A stretch of 14,952 nucleotides of DNA from an uncultured Hyphomicrobiales bacterium (GTDB taxonomy: Bacteria; Pseudomonadota; Alphaproteobacteria; Rhizobiales; Rhizobiaceae). Of the stretch, positions 1 to 6,294 are shown one piece after another (within the stretch, counting starts at the first letter, position 1; every line of letters begins with the position of its first letter). The notes under the pieces are model-generated. The model was not told the origin of the DNA. It did not search any database and was given only the letters and a program-made list of their open reading frames with translations. The position numbers were made by a program, and so were the translations under genes. The stretch covers positions 1 through 14,952 of the forward strand of contig CALUBX010000097.1 of assembly GCA_943914405.1 (NCBI GenBank), written 5' to 3'.

Positions 1-235
1 GGTGGGCTCTTACCCCACCCTTTCACCCTTACCCCGGCATGAGGCCGCTTCGAAGAAGCGGCCGGCCTGAGGCGGTCTGCTTTCTGTGGCACTTTCCCTG
101 GGGTCGCCCCCGCCGGACGTTATCCGGCACCGTGTTTCCGTGGAGCCCGGACTTTCCTCACCTCACCGCCTTTCGGCATTGGTGAAGCGCGGCTGCCCGG
201 CCGACTGGCAAGCGCTCCATAGCGGAGACCGTCAG
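1..235 (-). ncRNA. rnpB: RNase P RNA, class A (5' part; 3' end beyond window)
   Basis: This is the catalytic RNA of ribonuclease P, which removes the 5' leader from pre-tRNAs. Read on the minus strand, it carries the near-universal core block GAGGAAAGTCCGGGCTCC (complement of 142-159). Further 3' it has GGGTGAAAGGGTGGGG and then GTAAGAGCCCACC at the window edge. Structures that fit class A are a helix with a GAAA tetraloop just before the core block (about 160-190) and a strong hairpin at 43-63 with 8-9 paired bases, probably P12. The 3' third, including the strand closing P1, lies outside the window. The 5' end is uncertain and could lie anywhere from about 220 to 250. The identity is secure from the conserved core; the end coordinate is an estimate. 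Confidence 0.95.
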
Positions 236-256
236 CTGATGCCATAGGGTGGCCAC

Positions 257-1450
257 TTAAATATAGTCGGCGCGGAAATCCGTGTGGGCGGCATAGGCGT
301 TATCGATGATCCGCCGATGGAAGATCAGCTCCGCGCCGAGGCGCCCGATCTCGTCCGAACTCTTGGCCGCCGCGCCGCAACCACCCGACAGAACGCCGAT
401 CCGGTCGCTGCGCATGGCGATCGCCGGATAGCCGGTCGGGGTAAACGTGGTCACGCAGGCGGCCGTGGACGAGCGAGCGAGATCCAAGTCGGGCATCAGG
501 CGCTGCATGACGCTCGTCAGATGCGCCTTGGTGCTCTCGCGTCCGCCCGAACGGAACCAGGCCCGAATGTCCGGCTCCCGCTTGAGAAGCAGATTGTCGG
601 GATCACCGCCGATCTTCAGGTAGAGCTTGCCGTCCGGGTAACGCACCGGCGGCAGCAGATAGATCCCGTCCGATTCTTCGTTCCATTTCCAGATCAGCGA
701 CGGCATTCGACCCAATCGCTCGATGGTGGACGAATCGATTTCGAAGAAGGCGACCGTGCGGGCACGCACTTCGAGATCGATCCGGGCACCGAGAAGGTCT
801 TCGTTGATCGTAAATCCCCCGGTCGCGACGAGAACGCGGTCTGAGCGCCAGGAACGCCCTTCCGCGGTATCGACCGTAACGCCGCCGTCCTCTTCCCGGA
901 CCGAAGTGACCGTGTCAGAAATCAGAGTGGCGCCTTGCCGTTCCGCCAGCAGCGATTGCGCCTGAACCAGACGGCGGGGATTGATGTACCCGGCGTTCTG
1001 CTCTTCCCACACACCCTCGCTTTTGGGATCGAAGGTGAAATACGGAAAGCGGCGGCTCAGAGCCTCTCCCTGCAGCGTTTCCGTTTCCGCCCCCAGCCGT
1101 CCGGCCGCATCCAGGACATCGCCGACATAGGAAGGCTCAGCGCCCCGCGCCGGTCCAACCAGGAGGCAGCCGCACTCGGTGTAGAAAAGAACGGCGCTAG
1201 CCTCGGAAATCTCTCCGTACCGGGCAATGGACCGGTTGGCGAGCCGCGCCCAGACCGGATCCGGATCGATCGTCCTGGTGATGCGCGCCTCGTCGTAATG
1301 GCTGGCGAAAACGCCATCATGGCGCTCGTAATCCGCCGGCTCTCGGGGACCGATCAATGCGACTCCGTCGGTCCACTGGGTCAGGTGCCGAGCCGCGGCC
1401 GCGCCCATCATGCCGCGGCCAATGATGATGTACTTGAAGCGAGAAGCCAT
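257..1450 (-). CDS. FAD-dependent amine/amino-acid oxidase, monomeric sarcosine oxidase-like (DAO family)
   Basis: A 397-residue cytosolic flavoenzyme of the DAO superfamily, predicted to oxidise an N-methylated or other secondary amine with release of hydrogen peroxide. The N-terminal FAD-binding Rossmann motif GRGMMG is at residues 11-16 after a short beta strand. Near the C terminus, CVTTFTPTGYP aligns with the segment of monomeric sarcosine oxidase and N-methyltryptophan oxidase that holds the cysteine covalently linked to FAD. This makes Cys332 the likely attachment residue. A glycine-rich GVLSGGCGAAAKSS segment follows, as in the family. I chose the ATG at 1450 because a GGGCAGGGA ribosome-binding sequence precedes it; an in-frame ATG at 1498 has none and would put extra residues before the Rossmann fold. 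The gene lies 66 bases downstream of the transglycosylase gene on the same strand. The substrate cannot be told from sequence. Confidence 0.85.
   Translation of the reverse strand: MASRFKYIIIGRGMMGAAAARHLTQWTDGVALIGPREPADYERHDGVFASHYDEARITRTIDPDPVWARLANRSIARYGEISEASAVLFYTECGCLLVGPARGAEPSYVGDVLDAAGRLGAETETLQGEALSRRFPYFTFDPKSEGVWEEQNAGYINPRRLVQAQSLLAERQGATLISDTVTSVREEDGGVTVDTAEGRSWRSDRVLVATGGFTINEDLLGARIDLEVRARTVAFFEIDSSTIERLGRMPSLIWKWNEESDGIYLLPPVRYPDGKLYLKIGGDPDNLLLKREPDIRAWFRSGGRESTKAHLTSVMQRLMPDLDLARSSTAACVTTFTPTGYPAIAMRSDRIGVLSGGCGAAAKSSDEIGRLGAELIFHRRIIDNAYAAHTDFRADYI
261..266 (-). promoter_or_regulatory. possible -10 box for rnpB inside the end of the flavoenzyme gene
   Basis: Read on the minus strand this is CTATAT, which matches the -10 hexamer typical of rhizobial housekeeping promoters. 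It sits 15-40 bases ahead of the expected 5' end of rnpB, inside the last codons of the upstream oxidoreductase gene. No good -35 box is visible 17-18 bases upstream. A second weak option is CTATGG at 241-246. The gap between the oxidoreductase stop codon and the RNA is so short that the rnpB promoter must overlap the coding region unless rnpB is read through from upstream. Confidence 0.35.
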
Positions 1451-1516
1451 GTCCCTGCCCGATCCACCCACCCTAGTTATACTGTCAGACGGGGACATGT
1501 TTTGCCGCGTTGCGGA

Positions 1517-2158
1517 TCAAAATACCAGTGACGACGAAACCAGAAAGGGCGATCCGAACGGCTCGAAGGCCACCGTGTGGAAATCTGACGCGATGACCGG
1601 CGGCTGCATCTCGGCAATTACCTGCTGCACCTTGTTGCAGTAGCGCTGTGAAATCGGATTCATGCGCTTGGCCGCATGGCCGGCATTGTATTTGAGGATG
1701 GTGCCGCAGATCTTGCCGCCGCCGCGTTCCTGCGCGCCCGCCAGATACTTCATGCCGAAGCGGATATTGGTTTCCGGATCGTAGAGACCGTAGTCGGGGC
1801 CGTCATAGCCCATCTGCCGGGCCGTCGCGGGTTTGACCTGCATGAGGCCGATTTCACCGGCGCTGCCCTTGATCGTCGGCCGGAAATTGCTTTCGATCTG
1901 GACGACCGCATGCGCAAGCTCGGCCGGCACTTCGAACTCGGCAGCATATCTGTCGATCAGCTGAGTATAGCGTGCATGGCGGATGGCGCGGCTATCCTCA
2001 GCCGTGGCGGCCATCGAGTCGGTTTCGCGGGTTTCCCACGGTGTCGTTACCGTCTTCGTGTTTTCGGGCGCTTCGCCTCCGTCTTGAGCGCACACGAGTT
2101 CGGTCCCCGCGACGAGCATGGCAAAGCCCATCGCGGCAGCAAGTGCCAAAGTCTTCAT
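1517..2158 (-). CDS. secreted lytic transglycosylase, SLT (GH23) family
   Basis: A 213-residue exported protein predicted to cleave the MurNAc-GlcNAc bond of peptidoglycan, leaving 1,6-anhydro ends. A signal peptide spans residues 1-24, with probable cleavage after VCA, and a polar linker runs to about residue 60. The SLT domain covers roughly residues 63-185. Its catalytic glutamate is Glu89 in QIESNF, followed by the GEIGLMQ motif (101-107) and the KYNAG motif (156-160). Cys150 and Cys174 could form a periplasmic disulfide. The last 30 residues are a tail without recognised motifs. It is the shortest of the three transglycosylases here and lacks any peptidoglycan-binding module. No close Shine-Dalgarno sequence precedes the ATG; GGAG is about 12 bases away. 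A specialised VirB1-like role is possible but no secretion-system genes are nearby. Confidence 0.9.
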   Translation of the reverse strand: MKTLALAAAMGFAMLVAGTELVCAQDGGEAPENTKTVTTPWETRETDSMAATAEDSRAIRHARYTQLIDRYAAEFEVPAELAHAVVQIESNFRPTIKGSAGEIGLMQVKPATARQMGYDGPDYGLYDPETNIRFGMKYLAGAQERGGGKICGTILKYNAGHAAKRMNPISQRYCNKVQQVIAEMQPPVIASDFHTVAFEPFGSPFLVSSSLVF

Positions 2159-2191
2159 GGATTACGTTTATCTCCGGACTAACAAGCCCGC

Positions 2192-2213
2192 GAATATCGA
2201 TACGCAGATATTC
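2192..2213. repeat. operator-like inverted repeat upstream of the transglycosylase
   Basis: Two perfect 7-base arms, GAATATC and GATATTC, are separated by 8 bases, giving about 15 bases between arm centres. The repeat lies 34-55 bases upstream of the start codon of the minus-strand transglycosylase at 2158, where a promoter or operator would sit. It is AT-rich in GC-rich DNA. It may be a regulator binding site, or a weak hairpin in the leader. Confidence 0.35.
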
Positions 2214-2344
2214 CCGTGTCGCGTCGCCGGTAGACGGCGCGGCTTTTGACGGACCTGATCGCTTTTCTCTGCAACCCCGTCCTACGCTGGTGTTGCGGTA
2301 AGCGTTCTTTAGACAGACCTAATGAGGAGATGGTGTGGCAGCGC

Positions 2345-2365
2345 AAAAAACCCGAACTCGCCGGG
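2345..2365 (-). terminator. possible intrinsic terminator after the amidase gene
   Basis: On the minus strand, 20 bases past the amidase stop codon, a short CCCG/CGGG stem (extendable by one G-U pair) is followed directly by six T residues (complement of 2345-2350). The T tract is convincing but the stem is short. It would end the djlA-like/amidase transcript before the separate transglycosylase unit. The rest of the 229-base gap (2159-2387) holds the inverted repeat at 2192-2213 and no supportable gene. Confidence 0.5.
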
Positions 2366-2387
2366 GAACCGAAGGGCCCGCCAAAAG

Positions 2388-3155
2388 TTAACGCTGGTTG
2401 AACTGCGGTAAGGCGCCTAGCAGTCGGTGAAGCGTGTCGATCGTCGAGAAATCGGCAGCTCCATCGACCAGAGCCGGACGGAAGTGGCGCTGGAATGCCT
2501 CCACCACACCCTTTGTCCGGTCGCAGAATTCCCCTGTGACATCAACGCCGTAGCCATATAGCGAGAGCATCGCCTGGAGCGCTTCGACCGGTTGTCCCCG
2601 GTCACCCTGCTGGAAAAACCGCCCGCCGCTGATTTGCGCCGGGGCGATCCAGTGGCCGACACCGTCAATATACAACTTCTCCCAGGGGAAATTTTCGCCC
2701 GGATCGACTTTGCGGATAGGGGCCACGTCGGAGTGTCCAAGTACCCTTTCCGGGGCGATGGACCAGCGCGCGCCACAATCTCGACACAGTTCGGCGACGG
2801 CTTTCATCTGCGCATCGGGAAATGGCGGTAGTCCGCCGGGATGCCCCGCATTGGCGATCTCGATTCCGATCGAACAGGAATTGATGTCGTCTTCCCCGGC
2901 CCACAGGCTCTTGCCCGCATGCCAGGCCCGACGTTCCTCCGGCACCAATTGCAGGACGCGCCCGTCCTCGTAGACGAAATAGTGACAGGAGACCTGGCTT
3001 TGCTCGTTGCAAAGCCAGGTCAGCGCCTGGTCCGCCGTACCCATGCCAGTATAATGGAGAAGGATCATATCCGGCTGGCGGCCGCCTGCCCGTTCGCCGT
3101 GATTGGGAGATTCAATGACAGAAGCGCCCGCATAATCGGCGGTGAACGCGCTCAT
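2388..3155 (-). CDS. AmpD-type N-acetylmuramoyl-L-alanine amidase with C-terminal peptidoglycan-binding domain
   Basis: A 255-residue zinc amidase predicted to split the lactyl-amide bond between (anhydro)muramic acid and the stem peptide. The Amidase_2 domain covers about residues 10-160. Zinc ligands are His34 (LLHYTG), His141 and Asp151 (GHSDVAPIRKVDPG), and the ten-residue His-Asp spacing matches E. coli AmpD. Glu99 (GIEIAN) and Lys149 occupy the catalytic positions. Residues about 182-247 form a PG_binding_1 domain, which short AmpD proteins lack. I see no signal peptide, so the protein is probably cytosolic and acts in wall recycling, although the binding module would suit whole peptidoglycan. 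The start codon overlaps the stop of the upstream J-domain gene (ATGA), implying translational coupling. Muropeptide recycling by AmpD homologues controls beta-lactamase induction in other species; whether it does so here is unknown. Confidence 0.9.
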   Translation of the reverse strand: MSAFTADYAGASVIESPNHGERAGGRQPDMILLHYTGMGTADQALTWLCNEQSQVSCHYFVYEDGRVLQLVPEERRAWHAGKSLWAGEDDINSCSIGIEIANAGHPGGLPPFPDAQMKAVAELCRDCGARWSIAPERVLGHSDVAPIRKVDPGENFPWEKLYIDGVGHWIAPAQISGGRFFQQGDRGQPVEALQAMLSLYGYGVDVTGEFCDRTKGVVEAFQRHFRPALVDGAADFSTIDTLHRLLGALPQFNQR

Positions 3156-3895
3156 GCGGCGCGGCGCTCTTTCTCGATGGCCGCATAGGCAGCATTAAGA
3201 GCGGCCATCCGTTCGTTGGCTGCCGCATGGAGGGACGCCGGAACGCCCCGCGCAATCAGCCTGTCGGGATGATGCTCCGAGACCAGAAGGCGGTAATGCT
3301 TGCGGATGGTCGCAAAATCATCGTTCGGAGACACACCGAGAACGAGATAAGGGTCGCCGCCCTCCAGATGAATATGGCGGGCCATGATGCGGCGGAAATG
3401 TTGCTCGTCGATCCGGAAGATTTCCGCGATCCGACCGAGGAACAACAGTTCTCTCTCATGAACCAGTCCGTCCGCCTTGGCAATGTGAAACAGCCCGTCG
3501 ATGACGTTCTCGAGCATCGGGCAGTTTTCGACAGCGCCCGAACCGCAAAGATTGGCGAGCTTCGTCGCATAGGCCTCATAACCGGCCACGTCCTGACGGG
3601 CGAGATTGTAGAGCCGCGCCACATTGCGGGCCTCTTCGTCGGGGAAATCGAAGATCTGCTGGAAAGCTTTGACCTCAGCTTCCGTGACGATGCCGTCGGC
3701 CTTCGCCATTTTGGCGGACAGGGCGATGATGGCCACCGAAAACGAAACCTGCCGGCGCGTTTCGGGATCGCCCTCGAACAGCGTCCGGATCGCCTCGACG
3801 ACACGACCAAGCGTGCTGCCGGCGGCATCGCCGATCGCTCCAAGCAGGCGCTCCCAAAGGGATGAAATCTGAAGGCAGGCAAAATCGAAAATCAT
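3152..3895 (-). CDS. TerB/DjlA-like co-chaperone with C-terminal J domain
   Basis: A 247-residue protein with a helical TerB-like domain (about residues 50-170) and a C-terminal J domain (about 181-247). The TerB part has the paired acidic motifs KADGIVTEAE and KADGLVHERE, typical of DjlA/TerB folds. The J domain contains the HPD tripeptide (209-211) that stimulates the DnaK ATPase. It should therefore recruit DnaK to particular clients. E. coli DjlA has an N-terminal membrane anchor; here residues 1-30 are only mildly hydrophobic and no clear anchor is seen. The ATG at 3895 is the only upstream in-frame ATG but has no obvious Shine-Dalgarno sequence, so a later non-ATG start is possible. The next gene, the amidase, starts inside this stop codon, so the two proteins are made together. 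Confidence 0.85.
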   Translation of the reverse strand: MIFDFACLQISSLWERLLGAIGDAAGSTLGRVVEAIRTLFEGDPETRRQVSFSVAIIALSAKMAKADGIVTEAEVKAFQQIFDFPDEEARNVARLYNLARQDVAGYEAYATKLANLCGSGAVENCPMLENVIDGLFHIAKADGLVHERELLFLGRIAEIFRIDEQHFRRIMARHIHLEGGDPYLVLGVSPNDDFATIRKHYRLLVSEHHPDRLIARGVPASLHAAANERMAALNAAYAAIEKERRAA

Positions 3896-3951
3896 GATGG
3901 CAAATGACCAGAAATCCGTATTTTTTGCAAGGCAGCAACGGACGAGGCAGA

Positions 3952-3980
3952 ATTAAACTATGTTCATCTTTTCCGAACAA
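3952..3980 (-). promoter_or_regulatory. candidate sigma-70 promoter for the J-domain/amidase operon
   Basis: On the minus strand TTGTTC (complement of 3975-3980) and TTTAAT (complement of 3952-3957) are separated by exactly 17 bases. This fits a housekeeping promoter and would give a leader of about 50 bases before the ATG at 3895. Confidence 0.5.
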
Positions 3981-4199
3981 TGATTGCCGCGCGCGGCCCT
4001 TCAAGAGCGCCGCCCCGGCTCAACCCCGCACTTGCCTCTCAGGCCACGCCGTCCGTGCACACCACAAACAAGCTTTGGGCCACACCGTCAGAGACACAGC
4101 GGGCGCAGCCCGGTGATCGTTTTCCACAGGTCAGGCGGCAGCGCTAATCGATTGAAGCCCATCACGCCGCGCCCCGCTCCATCGCCTACGGGCTGCAGC
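3981..4199. other. intergenic stretch between divergent operons, no gene seen
   Basis: The gap between the divergent starts at 3895 and 4292 is 396 bases. Outside the two candidate promoters I see no reading frame with a ribosome-binding site, no tRNA fold and no clear terminator. The one notable element is a 12-base perfect palindrome of alternating G and C, GCCGCGCGCGGC (3986-3997), just upstream of the minus-strand -35 box. It may be a protein binding site or simple compositional chance. Confidence 0.5.
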
Positions 4200-4228
4200 T
4201 TGTTTTTCTTGAGAAATTCACTTTACAC
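4200..4228 (+). promoter_or_regulatory. candidate promoter for the phosphofructokinase gene
   Basis: TTGTTT (4200-4205) and TTACAC (4223-4228) are separated by 17 bases in a locally AT-rich patch 64 bases upstream of the start codon. The -10 match is only fair. Confidence 0.35.
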
Positions 4229-4291
4229 CGGGCCACTCCTGTCGCATCCATGAGCGAATTTGAACGCGATGATACGCATCAAGGAGGACCC

Positions 4292-5503
4292 ATGGCCAAA
4301 CAGAAAGTAGCGATGCTGACTGCGGGGGGCCTGGCGCCCTGCCTGTCGTCCGCGGTTGGCGGCTTGATCGAACGCTACACCGACATCGCGCCGGATGCGG
4401 AACTCATCGCCTACCGGTCCGGATACCAGGGGGTACTCCTCGGCGACCGGATCGAGATCACGCCCCAGATGCGAGAAAAGGCCCACCTCCTGCACCGTTT
4501 CGGAGGCTCCCCGATCGGCAACAGCCGCGTGAAGCTCACCAACGCGGCCGATTGCGTGAAGCGCGGGCTGGTGAAGGAAGGCGAGAACCCGCTGAGGGTT
4601 GCGGCTGAAAGGCTGGCGGCGGACGGTGTCACCATTCTCCACACCATCGGCGGCGACGACACAAATACCACGGCAGCGGACCTCGCGGCCTATCTTGGCG
4701 GCAACGGCTATGATCTGACGGTCGTCGGGCTGCCGAAGACGGTGGACAACGACGTGGTGCCGATCCGCCAGTCGCTGGGCGCCTGGACGGCTGCCGAAGT
4801 CGGAGCCCGGTTCTTCGACAACGTTTCCAACGAGCAGACGGCTGCGCCACGCAGCCTGGTCGTCCATGAAGTCATGGGACGCCATTGCGGCTGGCTGACC
4901 GCCGCAACGGCTCGCTTCTACATGCAGATGGCCGCTTCCCACGAGTATATGGACGGCATGATGATGAATGCCGAACTGAAGGGTATCGACGCCATATACC
5001 TTCCGGAAATGGCGTTCGACCTGGAAAAGGAAGCCGAACGCCTCAAGAAGGTCATGGAGAAACGCGGCTCCGTCACCCTGTTCGTATCGGAAGGCGCGTG
5101 CCTCGATGCCATCGTTGCCGAGCGCGAGGCCGCCGGCGAAGCGATCAAGCGTGACGCCTTCGGCCACGTGAAGCTGGACACGATCAATGTCGGCAACTGG
5201 TTCCAGAAGCAGTTCGCGGCGCTTCTGGGCGCGGAACGTTCCATGGTCCAGAAGTCGGGCTATTTCGCCCGCTCCGCAGCAGCCAATGGCGACGATCTTC
5301 GTTTGATCCAGGGCATGGTGGATCTTGCGGTGCAGAGCGCACTGGACAAGGTGTCCGGCGTCACCGGCCATGACGAGGATCAGAACGGCAAGCTGCGCAC
5401 GATAGAATTTCCGCGGATCAAGGGTGGAAAACACTTCGATCTGGGGGCAAAATGGTTCACGGACGTCATGGACGTCATCGGGCAGCCGTTCAGGGCGGCC
5501 TGA
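4292..5503 (+). CDS. pfp: diphosphate-dependent 6-phosphofructokinase (PPi-PFK)
   Basis: A 403-residue cytosolic enzyme that reversibly phosphorylates fructose 6-phosphate to fructose 1,6-bisphosphate, using diphosphate rather than ATP. The phosphofructokinase fold is full length. The donor signature is GGDDT (residues 120-124): the second Asp replaces the Gly of ATP enzymes and blocks ATP binding. PKTVDND (148-154) has the Lys typical of PPi enzymes in place of Gly. MGRHCGW (195-201) is the sugar-phosphate binding motif. The ATG at 4292 has an excellent AAGGAGG (4281-4287) five bases upstream; an in-frame ATG at 4250 has no such site and would precede the first beta strand. Many rhizobia lack an ATP-type phosphofructokinase and use Entner-Doudoroff glycolysis, so this enzyme may serve mainly gluconeogenesis or diphosphate balance. 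The membrane protein at 5560 follows after 56 bases. Confidence 0.95.
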   Translation: MAKQKVAMLTAGGLAPCLSSAVGGLIERYTDIAPDAELIAYRSGYQGVLLGDRIEITPQMREKAHLLHRFGGSPIGNSRVKLTNAADCVKRGLVKEGENPLRVAAERLAADGVTILHTIGGDDTNTTAADLAAYLGGNGYDLTVVGLPKTVDNDVVPIRQSLGAWTAAEVGARFFDNVSNEQTAAPRSLVVHEVMGRHCGWLTAATARFYMQMAASHEYMDGMMMNAELKGIDAIYLPEMAFDLEKEAERLKKVMEKRGSVTLFVSEGACLDAIVAEREAAGEAIKRDAFGHVKLDTINVGNWFQKQFAALLGAERSMVQKSGYFARSAAANGDDLRLIQGMVDLAVQSALDKVSGVTGHDEDQNGKLRTIEFPRIKGGKHFDLGAKWFTDVMDVIGQPFRAA

Positions 5504-5530
5504 CGCTCTGACATCATGCATAGGAATGGC

Positions 5531-5547
5531 GGGCGCCGCCGGCGTCC
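5531..5547 (+). other. small hairpin just upstream of a ribosome-binding site
   Basis: GGGCGCC and GGCGTCC can pair over seven bases (one G-U) with a three-base loop. The stem ends one base before the GGAGG (5549-5553) of the next gene. There is no T tract, so it is not a standard terminator. It could tune translation of the membrane protein or protect the 3' end of the pfp message. Confidence 0.3.
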
Positions 5548-5559
5548 CGGAGGATCGGA

Positions 5560-6195
5560 ATGACGAATTTCGGCTTAAGCGCCTTCGCTGTAATGGCGAT
5601 ATTCTTGATCCTCCTTCCTAGCCCGCTGTTCCGCCTGACGGCGAGCTTCCTTCTCCAGCGTGGCCGTGGCGCGGCCCTGGCCACCATTCCCGGCCTCCTG
5701 TTGGGATTGTGCGGAGCAGCAGCGTTCGCGGCAGCGCCAGTTATGCTCATCGCCGAAACCTCGCCCTCCGTCATCGGCATGGTTGCGTTCGCAGGCCCCT
5801 GGTACCTTCTGGGGTATGTCGTCATTTCCTATCTCGATCCGCAGCGCCGGCGGCCGATGGCCGATAACGACAACCTGCCGGAACGTCGTAACCTGCGCAT
5901 TGCGGTCCATGTCATGAAGCAAGCGCTGCGGTCGCCGCGATATGTACTCGCCTTCCTCGCCATCCTTATCCAGCTCTGGGAGCCGACCCTCCCTGCCCTC
6001 GACCAATTCCTGTGGATGGAGCTCGCCTGTGCCGCTGCCATTGCGGCCGCCGGCATGCTGCAGGCGCTGATGCCTCGCCGCTTCCTCAACCGCCGGCGCC
6101 CCAAGATCTGGGGCAAAACAGCCTCGCGCAAGGCCCCGAAGATATTCATCGCCCGACGCGCAGTGACGGCCGGCTACCGTCGGATCGCCGCCTGA
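5560..6195 (+). CDS. LysE/RhtB-like integral membrane protein, diverged
   Basis: A 211-residue inner-membrane protein. Hydrophobic segments lie at about residues 4-24, 38-62, 70-92, 127-145 and 150-170. An early P-S-P followed by QRGRGAALATIPGLLLG (33-49) resembles the G-rich second segment of LysE/RhtB amino-acid exporters, and AFAGPWYLLGY (76-86) resembles the family's 'GxxYL' third segment. The acidic and basic middle loop (92-115) and the arginine-rich tail (171-211) are less typical. I read it as a distant LysE-superfamily member, so an export role is only inferred. The ATG has a good GGAGG seven bases upstream. It probably shares a transcript with pfp, 56 bases before it. Translation runs cleanly to a stop, so it is not a pseudogene by frame. 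Confidence 0.65.
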   Translation: MTNFGLSAFAVMAIFLILLPSPLFRLTASFLLQRGRGAALATIPGLLLGLCGAAAFAAAPVMLIAETSPSVIGMVAFAGPWYLLGYVVISYLDPQRRRPMADNDNLPERRNLRIAVHVMKQALRSPRYVLAFLAILIQLWEPTLPALDQFLWMELACAAAIAAAGMLQALMPRRFLNRRRPKIWGKTASRKAPKIFIARRAVTAGYRRIAA

Positions 6196-6294
6196 CCGAT
6201 ACTGGCTTGTCGGATGCTGCCTTATACGTTAATGAAATTCCACCTTTGGGTGCGTTTCGGGCGGTTGGGGTAACCATTTCATGAAAGCGACGCA

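Noticed and set aside
4223..5521. Long open frame (432 codons) on the minus strand opposite pfp
   Set aside because: It is a mirror of the GC-rich codon pattern of pfp, whose motifs and ribosome-binding site are unmistakable; the antisense product has no family features.
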